Part shown: piece by piece, positions 8,944-17,377 of the stretch | Layout of the letters: each line of letters opens with the position of its first letter | Numbering within the stretch: the first letter of the stretch is position 1 | Assembly: GCA_030151255.1 (NCBI GenBank) | Contig: JASLED010000042.1 | Span: forward strand, 1 to 52,826 | Direction: 5' to 3' | DNA: 52,826 nt | Origin: Flavobacterium sp. | Lineage (GTDB): Bacteria; Bacteroidota; Bacteroidia; Flavobacteriales; Flavobacteriaceae | Program-made: the position numbers and the translations under genes | The notes under the pieces: generated by a model | Database searches by the model: none | What the model saw: the letters and a program-made list of their open reading frames with translations, nothing else | Told to the model about the DNA's origin: nothing

Positions 8944-10269
8944 ATGGATTATTTAGGCCAAGTCTTATTTTTATTATTACTTGTGGTTGGTTTCGGATTC
9001 TTCATTAAGAATATAAAGAAATTGATTCGCAATATTAAACTCGGTCGTGCTATTGATCGAACAGATAGACCAAAAGAAAGATTAAACAACATGATACGTG
9101 TTGCTTTAGGTCAATCAAAAATGGTAAAAAGACCCGTACCAGCAATCTTACATATTTTTGTATATGTTGGATTTATCATCATCAACATAGAAATGCTCGA
9201 AATTATTGTAGACGGATTATTCGGAACACACAGAGTTTTTAGCTTTTTAGGTATAATCTATGATATTTTAATTGGATCATTCGAGGTTTTAGCATTCTTA
9301 GTTATTTTTGGTGTAGCTGTATTCTGGATTAGAAGAAATGTTTTGAAAATTAAACGTTTAAATCAACCAGAATTAGAAGGATGGGCAAAAAAAGATGCAA
9401 ATACAATTATTTATATCGAAACTGTTTTAATGGTTTTGTTTTTAGTAATGAATGCAGCCGATCATTATTTACAACAAAATGGATTTCCAGGATATTTAAC
9501 CGCTGGTTCTTTTCCTATTTCAGGAATATTATCGCCAATGTTTAACGGAATGGATTTGTCAGCAGTGTTTTATGTTGAACGTTTTTGTTGGTGGGCACAT
9601 ATTGCTGGAGTAATGTTCTTTATGAATTATTTATATTACTCAAAACACCTGCATATTTTCTTGGCATTTCCAAATACATATTATGCAAATTTAGATCCGC
9701 AAGGAGAATTTGATAACTTAGAATCAGTTAAGAAAGAGGTAGAGTTGATGATGGATCCAAATGCAGATCCGTTTGCAGCACCTGCTGAACCAGTAGGCGA
9801 ACCAGAAAAATTTGGAGCACAAGATGTAATGGATTTAAATTGGGTGCAGTTAATGAATGCTTATTCTTGTACAGAGTGCGGTAGATGTACTTCTTCTTGT
9901 CCGCAAAATATGACAGGAAAAAAATTATCTCCACGTAAAATCATGATGTCAACTCGTGATCGTTTGGAAGAAGTAAGTAAAAACTTAGATGCAAATAAGG
10001 GTAAATTTGTTGATGATGGAAAAACATTATTAAACGATTATATTACACCAGAAGAACTTTGGGCTTGTAATACATGTAATGCTTGTGTGGAAGAATGTCC
10101 AATCGATATCAGTCCACTTTCAATTATTATGGATATGAGAAGATTCTTAGTAATGGAACAAAGTGCAGCGCCAATTGAATTAAACAACATGATGCAAAAT
10201 ATAGAAAACAATGGAGCACCATGGCAGTATAATCAAATGGATCGTTTAAACTGGAAAAACGAAAACTAA
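8944..10269 (+). CDS. Membrane-bound (4Fe-4S) oxidoreductase, heterodisulfide reductase-like
   Basis: A 441-residue protein with several transmembrane helices in the first about 240 residues, resembling the membrane b-type subunits of HdrE/NarI relatives, fused to a cytoplasmic ferredoxin-like domain. Two complete 4Fe-4S motifs are visible: C309-x2-C312-x2-C315-x3-CP and C375-x2-C378-x2-C381-x3-CP. The protein probably passes electrons between the quinone pool and a soluble partner. The next gene supplies a CCG-domain protein like HdrB, so the two likely form one complex. The physiological substrate is unknown. It sits 64 bases after the MCE gene in the same run of genes. Confidence 0.85.
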   Translation: MDYLGQVLFLLLLVVGFGFFIKNIKKLIRNIKLGRAIDRTDRPKERLNNMIRVALGQSKMVKRPVPAILHIFVYVGFIIINIEMLEIIVDGLFGTHRVFSFLGIIYDILIGSFEVLAFLVIFGVAVFWIRRNVLKIKRLNQPELEGWAKKDANTIIYIETVLMVLFLVMNAADHYLQQNGFPGYLTAGSFPISGILSPMFNGMDLSAVFYVERFCWWAHIAGVMFFMNYLYYSKHLHIFLAFPNTYYANLDPQGEFDNLESVKKEVELMMDPNADPFAAPAEPVGEPEKFGAQDVMDLNWVQLMNAYSCTECGRCTSSCPQNMTGKKLSPRKIMMSTRDRLEEVSKNLDANKGKFVDDGKTLLNDYITPEELWACNTCNACVEECPIDISPLSIIMDMRRFLVMEQSAAPIELNNMMQNIENNGAPWQYNQMDRLNWKNEN

Positions 10270-10322
10270 TTAACTAATAGAACAAAGTCAGTTAAGAACT
10301 GAAAAATATATACCAATAAATT

Positions 10323-11114
10323 ATGTCAGAAAATTTAGTTGTGCCTACAATGGCCGAAATGATGGCAAGAGGAGAACAACCAGAGGTTTTATTTTGGGTG
10401 GGTTGTTCAGGTAGTTTTGACGATAGAGCAAAAAAAATAACGAAAGCTTTTGTAAAGCTTTTAAATAAAGCAAATGTACCATTTGCGGTACTTGGAACAG
10501 AGGAAGGTTGTACTGGAGATCCAGCAAAACGAGCAGGAAACGAGTTTGCGTTTCAAATGCAAGCAATGATGAATATTCAAGTACTTGACGGATATGAAGT
10601 GAAAAAAATAGTTACAGCTTGTCCACACTGTTTCAATACGTTAAAAAATGAATATCCAGGATTAGGAGGAAAGTACGAGGTTGTACATCATACAGAATTC
10701 TTAAAGTCGTTATTAGACGAAGGACGTTTATCTATTGAAGGAGGAAGTTTTAAAGGAAAACGAATCACTTTCCATGATCCTTGTTATTTAGGACGTGCAA
10801 ATCACGTTTTCGAAGCGCCACGTCAGTTAATTGAAAAATTGGATGCTGAATTGGTTGAAATGAAACGCTCTAAGTTAAATGGATTATGTTGTGGAGCTGG
10901 TGGAGCACAATTGTTTAAAGAACCAGAACCAGGTAAAAAAGAAGTACACGTAGAAAGAACAGAAGAAGCTTTAAATACAAAAGCTGAAATTATTGCTGCG
11001 GGTTGCCCATTCTGTAATACAATGCTTACGGATGGTGTGAAATTCAAAGAAAAAGAAGGTGAAGTTAAAGTACTTGACGTTGCCGAATTAATTGCAAACG
11101 CTGAAGATTTATAA
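10323..11114 (+). CDS. (Fe-S)-binding CCG-domain protein, HdrB-like
   Basis: A 263-residue cytoplasmic protein with two cysteine-rich CCG modules of the kind found in heterodisulfide reductase subunit B, GlpC and LutA. Visible Cys segments are WVGCSGSFDD, GCTGDPAKRAG, ACPHCFNTL, HDPCYLGRAN, LCCGAGGAQ and GCPFCNTML. It probably binds one or more unusual Fe-S clusters and partners the membrane subunit encoded 53 bases upstream. The 161-residue gene begins 2 bases after its stop, indicating translational coupling. No substrate can be read from the sequence. Confidence 0.87.
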   Translation: MSENLVVPTMAEMMARGEQPEVLFWVGCSGSFDDRAKKITKAFVKLLNKANVPFAVLGTEEGCTGDPAKRAGNEFAFQMQAMMNIQVLDGYEVKKIVTACPHCFNTLKNEYPGLGGKYEVVHHTEFLKSLLDEGRLSIEGGSFKGKRITFHDPCYLGRANHVFEAPRQLIEKLDAELVEMKRSKLNGLCCGAGGAQLFKEPEPGKKEVHVERTEEALNTKAEIIAAGCPFCNTMLTDGVKFKEKEGEVKVLDVAELIANAEDL

Positions 11115-11116
11115 TT

Positions 11117-11602
11117 ATGTATAAACCATTTGAAGAAATGCCTGATCATTCAAGAGTTTGGATATATCAGTCAGACAGAAAATTCTCAGACGAAGAAGTA
11201 AAAGAAATTGACGAGGTATTGAGAAATTTTGTAGAAGAATGGGCTGCACATGCTACTCCATTAGAGGCTTCGTACGAAATTAAGTATAATAGATTTATTA
11301 TATTGACGGTTGATCAAGAGATTCATCCTGCATCTGGTTGTTCTATTGACGCTTCAGTTCGTGTAATTCAAGATTTAGAACAGAAGTACAACGTATCGTT
11401 GTTAGATAAAATGAATGTTACTTATAAAACAGGCGAATTTATTGCTTTTAAAACTTTAGTAGAATTCAAGCAAATGGTAAAAACCAAAGCTGTTTCTGCT
11501 AATACTATTGTGTTCAATAACTTAGTAAACGACTTGGGCGAATACAGAGAGTTTTGGGAGGTTCCTGCAGAAGAAAGTTGGCATAGTCGCTTTTTTAAAT
11601 AG
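11117..11602 (+). CDS. Conserved Bacteroidota protein of unknown function
   Basis: The 161-residue protein starts MYKPFEEMPDHSRVWIYQ and contains HPASGCSIDASVRVI. Relatives are, as I recall, often labelled ABC transporter ATPase in databases, but no Walker A, Walker B or signature motif is present, so that label is not supported. It has no signal peptide or membrane segment. It is coupled to the HdrB-like gene (2-base gap) and is the last gene before the terminator at 11633, so it probably acts with the Fe-S pair. Function unknown. Confidence 0.8.
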   Translation: MYKPFEEMPDHSRVWIYQSDRKFSDEEVKEIDEVLRNFVEEWAAHATPLEASYEIKYNRFIILTVDQEIHPASGCSIDASVRVIQDLEQKYNVSLLDKMNVTYKTGEFIAFKTLVEFKQMVKTKAVSANTIVFNNLVNDLGEYREFWEVPAEESWHSRFFK

Positions 11603-11632
11603 CGAAAGATTTATATATTTACATCAACACAA

Positions 11633-11668
11633 AAATCATCATCAAGTATTTGGTGATGATTTTTTTTT
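11633..11668 (+). terminator. Intrinsic terminator of the amidase-MCE-Fe-S operon
   Basis: Arms 11633-11644 and 11651-11662 (12 pairs, one G-U) around a 6-nt loop, followed by an 8-9 T run. Confidence 0.9.
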
Positions 11669-11687
11669 ATTTAATTCAAGCTAAGCA

Positions 11688-14591
11688 ATGAGCATTTTAA
11701 GAAGCATACTAATTATTTTATTATTTACTAATACAGTTGTAGCGCAACAGGTATTTACTGTTTATTCAAATCCTCAAAAAGAAACCGAAACTTGGGTAAA
11801 TGATACTTATAATTCATTAACGCTTGATGAAAAAATAGGTCAACTTTTTATGGTTGCGGCTTACTCAAATAAAAATGAAAAACATATCCAAGAATTAGAA
11901 AAATTAGTAACCGATAATCATATTGGTGGATTAATTTTCTTTCAAGGTGGACCAAATAGACAAGCCATTATGGCCAATCGTTTGCAAAACTTAAGTAAGT
12001 TACCAATGTTGGTAGGTGTAGATGCCGAGTGGGGTTTAAGCATGCGTTTAGATTCTACCTATCGTTTTCCGTATAATATGACATTAGGTGCAGTGCAAGA
12101 CATGAAACTAATTGAAGAATTAGGTACAGCAATGGCTATGCAAGCAAAACGCATGGGCATTCAATTTAATTTTGCACCAGTTGTAGATGTCAATACAAAT
12201 CCAAACAATCCAATTATTGGAGTTCGTTCTTATGGCGAAACGAGAGAAATTGTTACAGACAGAGCTTCGGCATTTATGAAAGGATATCAATATGAAGGTT
12301 TATTAGCAACAGCCAAACATTTTCCTGGACATGGAGATACTTCAACAGATTCACATCATAAATTACCTGTTGTTGATTTAGATAAATCGCGCTTAAATAA
12401 AGTAGAACTTTATCCTTATAAAAAATTAATTAAAGAAGGACTTTCAAGCGTGATGGTGGCACATTTAAACGTTCCAGCATATGAGCCAGATACCAATTTA
12501 CCAAGTTCATTATCATACAATATTGTTACCAAGCTTTTAAAAGAAGAATTAGGTTTTGATGGATTGATTTTTACCGATGCATTAAATATGAAAGCTGCGG
12601 CTAATTATTTAGCGCCAGGCGAAGTAGATTTAGCTGCTTTTTTGGCAGGAAATGATTTGCTTCTTTTTTCTGAAAATGTGGCTGTAGCTGCAGAAAAAAT
12701 AAAAGAAGCTTTTTTAGATGAACGTATTTCAGAAGAAAGATTAGCTTATTCGGTAAAAAAAATATTGAAGTATAAGTATAAATCAGGATTAGATGTAAAA
12801 CCAATTATTGATCGAAAAAATTTGGTTAAAGATTTAAATGCTTCTTATTATGATGATTTAAACACTAAGCTGTATGATGCAGCTATTACATTGGTAAAAA
12901 ATAATCATAAGGTAATTCCTTTTGAAGATTTAATGACAGAAAACATTGGCTATTTAAAGTTAGGAGATGCTACTGGAGATACTTTTTTTGACAATTTGAA
13001 TGAATTTGCAAAAGTTGAACGTATTACAGCTGAACAAGTAGATAGTTTAAGTGGTTTTTCTACCGTAATTGTAGGCTATCACAAAAAAGATAATCCTTGG
13101 AGTAATCATAGTTTTTCTGATAAAGAAAAAAATATATTAACGCAATTGGCAACCAAAACAAAAGTGGTTTTAGTTTCGTTTGTAAAACCTTATGCATTAA
13201 TTGCAATTGAAGAGCAAATTAAGTCAACAGAAGCATTAATAGTTGGTTATCAAGATAATCAATTTGCCCATCGTTCTGCAGCTCAAATACTTTTTGGTGC
13301 GTTGCCAGCAAAAGGCGAATTGCCAGTAAGCATAAGTAATAAGTATAGCGTTGGTACCGGAATTAAAACAAAAGCAATTAATCGACTTGGGTTTTCTACA
13401 CCTCGAAATGAAGGGATGAATCCGGTTGTGTTGAGAAAAATAGATACAATTATTGAAGAAGCTATTACTAAAAAAATTACGCCAGGCGCTCAAATTTTAG
13501 TAGCTCGACACGGAAAAGTAATCTATAATAAATCATTTGGATATCATAGTTATGCAAACGATTTTGCCGTAAAAAATACCGATTTATATGATTTAGCTTC
13601 ACTTACAAAAATAGTAAGCACATTACCAATGGTGATGAAAATGTATAATGATAAAGTTATTACATTAAATTCTAAATTAGGTAATTTGTTACCAAGTTTG
13701 TCGTCGTCAAATAAAAAGGATATCACGTTAAAAGATTTATTGACACATCAGGCTGGTTTAGTAGCTTGGTTGCCTTTTTATAAAAATACATTAGACAGTA
13801 ATAAAAAGCCAGATCCATTGTTTTATAGATATAGTTATTCAGCAGATTTTCCTATTCAAGTTTCTGAGAATTTGTATCTTAAAAAAGAGTATTCACAAAC
13901 AATTATTGATCAAATTATAGAAAGTCCGATTGACAAGAAAATAGAATATAAATACAGCGATTTAGGTTTTATTTTATTGAAAGATATTATCGAAAATGCA
14001 TATAATATGCCTTTAAATGAGTTGGTGGAAAATACGTTTTATAAGCCAATAGGAGCAACTAGATTAACTTATTTGCCATTACAAAAATTTGATATGTGCG
14101 AAATTCCTCCAACAGAAGAAGACAATTATTATCGTTATACAACTGTGCAAGGATACGTGCATGATATGGGAGCTGCAATGCAAGGCGGAGTATCTGGCCA
14201 TGCTGGTTTATTTGGAAATGCATTAGACGTTGCTAAAATGATGCAAATGTTTTTGAATGGCGGTATTTATGGTGTTAATCATTTCTTTTCCACTTCTACT
14301 TTTGATGCTTTTAATACTTGTGTATATTGTGCAAAAGGAAGCAGAAGAGGAATCGGTTTTGATAAGCCTCAATTAGCCGGAAAACCTGGTCCAACTTGTG
14401 GCTGTGCTTCTGCTAATAGTTTTGGACATACAGGTTTTACAGGCACAATGGTTTGGGCAGATCCTGAAAAAGATTTGATTTATATATTTTTATCCAACAG
14501 AACATATCCTGATTCTAACGTAAATAATTTATCAAAAGAAAACGTAAGAGAAAATATACAACGTGTTATTTATGAGTCAATTGAAAATTAA
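11688..14591 (+). CDS. GH3 beta-N-acetylhexosaminidase fused to a serine beta-lactamase-type domain
   Basis: A secreted 967-residue fusion. Signal peptide about 1-20 (VVAQ). The GH3 domain (about 35-370) carries the NagZ-type KHFPGHGDTSTDSH motif (210-223), with the His/Asp dyad used by N-acetylglucosaminidases, and the nucleophile D297 in FTDALNMKA. A GH3 C-terminal alpha/beta domain spans about 385-570. The last part (about 585-960) is a class C beta-lactamase/S12 peptidase fold with intact SLTK (S638, K641), YSD and HTG motifs. This architecture suggests removal of both sugars and peptides from peptidoglycan fragments. It is known in Bacteroidota; combined action on one substrate is inference. 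Confidence 0.9.
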   Translation: MSILRSILIILLFTNTVVAQQVFTVYSNPQKETETWVNDTYNSLTLDEKIGQLFMVAAYSNKNEKHIQELEKLVTDNHIGGLIFFQGGPNRQAIMANRLQNLSKLPMLVGVDAEWGLSMRLDSTYRFPYNMTLGAVQDMKLIEELGTAMAMQAKRMGIQFNFAPVVDVNTNPNNPIIGVRSYGETREIVTDRASAFMKGYQYEGLLATAKHFPGHGDTSTDSHHKLPVVDLDKSRLNKVELYPYKKLIKEGLSSVMVAHLNVPAYEPDTNLPSSLSYNIVTKLLKEELGFDGLIFTDALNMKAAANYLAPGEVDLAAFLAGNDLLLFSENVAVAAEKIKEAFLDERISEERLAYSVKKILKYKYKSGLDVKPIIDRKNLVKDLNASYYDDLNTKLYDAAITLVKNNHKVIPFEDLMTENIGYLKLGDATGDTFFDNLNEFAKVERITAEQVDSLSGFSTVIVGYHKKDNPWSNHSFSDKEKNILTQLATKTKVVLVSFVKPYALIAIEEQIKSTEALIVGYQDNQFAHRSAAQILFGALPAKGELPVSISNKYSVGTGIKTKAINRLGFSTPRNEGMNPVVLRKIDTIIEEAITKKITPGAQILVARHGKVIYNKSFGYHSYANDFAVKNTDLYDLASLTKIVSTLPMVMKMYNDKVITLNSKLGNLLPSLSSSNKKDITLKDLLTHQAGLVAWLPFYKNTLDSNKKPDPLFYRYSYSADFPIQVSENLYLKKEYSQTIIDQIIESPIDKKIEYKYSDLGFILLKDIIENAYNMPLNELVENTFYKPIGATRLTYLPLQKFDMCEIPPTEEDNYYRYTTVQGYVHDMGAAMQGGVSGHAGLFGNALDVAKMMQMFLNGGIYGVNHFFSTSTFDAFNTCVYCAKGSRRGIGFDKPQLAGKPGPTCGCASANSFGHTGFTGTMVWADPEKDLIYIFLSNRTYPDSNVNNLSKENVRENIQRVIYESIEN

Positions 14592-14642
14592 TTTATTTCG
14601 TTGGCTGTTAAATATTATTTAATAATCTGTAGTAAAGTATAG

Positions 14643-14655
14643 AGAATATTATTCT
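14643..14655. promoter_or_regulatory. Palindrome upstream of bshA
   Basis: AGAATA-T-TATTCT is a perfect palindrome 45 bases before the bshA ATG. A -7-like TATATTTA follows at 14672-14679, placing the palindrome over the expected -33 position. It could be an operator, but no regulator is known. Confidence 0.35.
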
Positions 14656-14700
14656 GTACAAATTTTCGAAGTATATTTATAGCTCGAAAACAAGTATTAT

Positions 14701-15846
14701 ATGAAAATAGCAATTGTATGTTACCCAACTTTTGGTGGAAGTGGAGTTGTAGCTACAGAGTTAGGATTAGAGTTGGCTAAAAGAAATCACGAAGTACATT
14801 TTATTACTTATAGTCAGCCAGTGCGCCTTGCGCTATTGAATCCGAAAATACATTATCACGAAGTAAACGTTCAAGAATATCCGTTGTTTCATTATCAGCC
14901 TTACGAATTAGCTTTATCAAGTAAACTGGTAAACATCGTTAAGCATTATAATATTGATGTGTTGCATGTGCATTATGCCATTCCACACGCATATGCTGGC
15001 TATATGGCAAAGCAAATGCTAAAAGAAGAAGGTATTAACTTACCAATGATAACAACCTTACACGGAACCGATATAACGTTGGTAGGAAACCACCCAAATT
15101 ATAAAACAGCAGTAAGTTTTAGCATTAATCATTCTGATTTTGTAACCTCAGTTTCCGAATCACTAAAACAATCAACCTATAAATTATTTGGAACAAAAAA
15201 AGAAATCAAAGTTATTCCTAATTTTATAGAAGTAAAAGAAGAAGAAGAACCAAAAGATACGCCATGCAAACGAAGCGCAATGGCAGAAAATGGAGAAGTT
15301 ATTGTTACACACATTAGTAATTTTAGAAAAGTAAAAAGAATTGATGATGTAGTAAAAGTATTTTACGGAATTCAAAAAGAAAAACCAGCCAAATTAATGT
15401 TGGTTGGCGATGGTCCTGAAAAGGAAGTAGCAGAACAAATGGCTTTGGAATTGGGAATTTATGACAAAGTGATTTTCTTTGGAAATAGTTCGGAAATAAA
15501 TGAAATTTTAGCGCACTCAGATTTATTTTTATTGCCGTCAGAAACAGAAAGTTTCGGTTTAGCTGCTTTAGAAGCAATGGCAATAGGAGTACCTGTAATA
15601 TCGAGCAATACAGGCGGATTACCAGAAGTAAACGAACATGGAATTTCGGGTTATTTAAGCAACGTTGGCGATGTGGAAGATATGGTGAAAAACGCTTTGT
15701 TGATTTTACAAGATGAGGAAACTTTGTGTAATTTTAAACGCGGTGCACGAAAAGTAGCCATGCGTTTTCAAATTAACGAAATTCTTCCGATGTACGAAAA
15801 AATATACGAAGAAGCGATTGTCTTAAAAAAAATGCAAGAAGCTTAA
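14701..15846 (+). CDS. bshA: N-acetyl-alpha-D-glucosaminyl L-malate synthase
   Basis: BshA joins UDP-N-acetylglucosamine to L-malate, the first step in bacillithiol synthesis, the low-molecular-weight thiol of many Firmicutes and Bacteroidota. The 381-residue GT4 glycosyltransferase begins MKIAIVCYPTFGGSGVVATE, typical for BshA, and contains the GT-B features LHGTDITLVG, a nucleotide region around LMLVGDGPEKE, and the acceptor/UDP motif ETESFGLAALEAMAIG with the E-x7-E pattern. It stands alone after the GH3 fusion, ending at a strong hairpin. The bshB and bshC genes are not in the window. Confidence 0.93.
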   Translation: MKIAIVCYPTFGGSGVVATELGLELAKRNHEVHFITYSQPVRLALLNPKIHYHEVNVQEYPLFHYQPYELALSSKLVNIVKHYNIDVLHVHYAIPHAYAGYMAKQMLKEEGINLPMITTLHGTDITLVGNHPNYKTAVSFSINHSDFVTSVSESLKQSTYKLFGTKKEIKVIPNFIEVKEEEEPKDTPCKRSAMAENGEVIVTHISNFRKVKRIDDVVKVFYGIQKEKPAKLMLVGDGPEKEVAEQMALELGIYDKVIFFGNSSEINEILAHSDLFLLPSETESFGLAALEAMAIGVPVISSNTGGLPEVNEHGISGYLSNVGDVEDMVKNALLILQDEETLCNFKRGARKVAMRFQINEILPMYEKIYEEAIVLKKMQEA

Positions 15847-15860
15847 TAAAGAAAACAATA

Positions 15861-15893
15861 AAAAAGGTCGGAAGTAATTCTGACCTTTTTTTA
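15861..15893. terminator. Terminator after bshA
   Basis: Arms 15861-15873 and 15878-15890 (13 pairs, one G-U), GTAA loop, A-run before and T-run after. It may also serve the HNH gene on the other strand, although that gene ends about 95 bases away. Confidence 0.9.
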
Positions 15894-15984
15894 TATTTTA
15901 TAGAAAAACTCGTTTAAAAAATAATAATAAAGTGTTTTTTGAAATAATAATGTGAAAATTGAAGATATAATTGTTAGGAGGTTT

Positions 15985-16911
15985 TTAATATGTTTTCTTT
16001 CCAAAGTGTGCTTGTCTATGACAATTTGGACAAAGAACTATAACATTCTCGAGCGTATCATCACCACCTTCTGCTAATGTTTTGATATGATGAACTTCAA
16101 GATACGGTGTAGAATCATTGTCTCGATAAAAAGGTGCGGGTTGCTTACATCTTCCACAAAAACCATTTGCTCTAAATAAAGCTTCTGCTACAACGTATTG
16201 ATTTCGTTGAAATACGATTTGTTTGACTATTTTTTTTTGAGGTTTCTTGGTTGAATTATCTAAAATGTCTAATCGTTCTTTTTGAGTTATAGCTTTGGCC
16301 TTAGAAAGTTTAATTTCTTCTTCTATAGTATGTTCGTCAAAGTTTTGAATATCTATATCAGAAGAGCTGGACTTTAGATTTGAAACAATATATTCTACTG
16401 CTCCAATTGAGTGTGCTCTACGCATCGAAGAAGTTAATCTCGTATTCATTGCTGCGGAAATAAAATCTTTATTACTTTGCTCGAAAAAATCTATGTAGGT
16501 TTCAATATTATCGAGGGGAAGAATGCATCCAATACTATTTTTGACTTTAACTAATAAATCAGGTGCTTTCTCAATTTCTTTATTTTTTATATCTCCAATT
16601 CCTTTTATGTATCCTCTATAAAGAATAGGGATATTATTTTTATCTACAATATTCTTAATGGTTGTTCGATCACAAAGAATTAAAAGTTCATATTTATTAA
16701 GTTCTATACAAAATGTTTGCCCCGTATTAAAACGTAAAAATTGTCCATAACTATCTAAATTTAAGTTCCAATTATTTGGATCAATTTTATTTGTAAATTC
16801 TATAGCATTATATAAAAACGTAATAAATTTAGTTCTTTGATTATAATTAGGTAAAATTGTTTTTATAATTCTATCAGCTTCTTGAGGATTTTCGCGATTT
16901 ATTTTAGGCAT
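15985..16911 (-). CDS. HNH endonuclease with unknown N-terminal domain
   Basis: The 308-residue protein ends in a complete HNH nuclease: zinc Cys pairs C252/C255 and C294/C297, catalytic E272-V-H274-H275, N289 and H298, in the order CxxC ... LEVHHIKTLAEGGDD ... ENVIVLCPNCH. This resembles McrA-type and restriction HNH domains. The first about 200 residues have no family I recognise; they are rich in Ile, Asn and Lys. No methylase or other restriction gene is adjacent, so it may be a stand-alone defence or homing-type nuclease, perhaps targeting modified DNA. It looks accessory, lying between bshA and DUF2853. Confidence 0.85.
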   Translation of the reverse strand: MPKINRENPQEADRIIKTILPNYNQRTKFITFLYNAIEFTNKIDPNNWNLNLDSYGQFLRFNTGQTFCIELNKYELLILCDRTTIKNIVDKNNIPILYRGYIKGIGDIKNKEIEKAPDLLVKVKNSIGCILPLDNIETYIDFFEQSNKDFISAAMNTRLTSSMRRAHSIGAVEYIVSNLKSSSSDIDIQNFDEHTIEEEIKLSKAKAITQKERLDILDNSTKKPQKKIVKQIVFQRNQYVVAEALFRANGFCGRCKQPAPFYRDNDSTPYLEVHHIKTLAEGGDDTLENVIVLCPNCHRQAHFGKKTY

Positions 16912-16992
16912 ATTAAAGATACATTTGTTTAAATTTAATAAACCTAAGATAACTATTTTCTTTATAAATTTAGTGTACTTGTTATGGGGTCT

Positions 16993-17337
16993 TTATTTAA
17001 GATAAACAGCTTCTTTTTTAAAATGAATAGTTAATAAATAATAAATAACAACTCTGTATTTGTGTCTATTAGAAACTCCGTATTGTTCAAATACTTTCTG
17101 AATACCTTTATCTAATCTAGAGCTGTTATTCAACCCTAATTTCTTTATCAAAAAATTAGATTTTACTCTCTCTATCTCCGATTCTGATTTGCTAGAAACC
17201 ATTGACGCATCTGAATTGTATATTGCTGGTCCACAGCCTGTAGTTACTTTTTCTAATAATTCCATAATAGGAATTACACCGCATTTTTCTCTCAAATCGG
17301 CAGCATATTTTTCAATAAGATCATCTCTTTTGCTCAT
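16993..17337 (-). CDS. DUF2853 family protein
   Basis: This 114-residue cytoplasmic protein matches DUF2853 over its length: MSKRDDLIEKYAADLREKCG at the start, a GPAIYNSDAS segment, LIKKLGL, and the closing NRHKYRVVIYYLL. The family is small, helical and of unknown function. It is 40 bases downstream of menD on the same strand, so it may be read from the menD transcript. Nothing in the sequence suggests an enzyme active site. Confidence 0.85.
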   Translation of the reverse strand: MSKRDDLIEKYAADLREKCGVIPIMELLEKVTTGCGPAIYNSDASMVSSKSESEIERVKSNFLIKKLGLNNSSRLDKGIQKVFEQYGVSNRHKYRVVIYYLLTIHFKKEAVYLK

Positions 17338-17377
17338 ATATGTCTTATTTGTTATAAGATAAAGAAATTTAGTTTAT

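Noticed and set aside
11117..11602. ABC transporter ATPase
   Set aside because: No Walker A, Walker B or signature motif in 161 residues; kept as unknown function.
14592..14700. tRNA or riboswitch in the gap before bshA
   Set aside because: Only short AT-rich palindromes; no cloverleaf or conserved riboswitch core could be drawn.
15985..17337. HNH nuclease and DUF2853 as a toxin-immunity pair
   Set aside because: DUF2853 is a widespread protein that follows menD, the gap between the two genes is 81 bases, and no secretion signal or toxin delivery domain is present.
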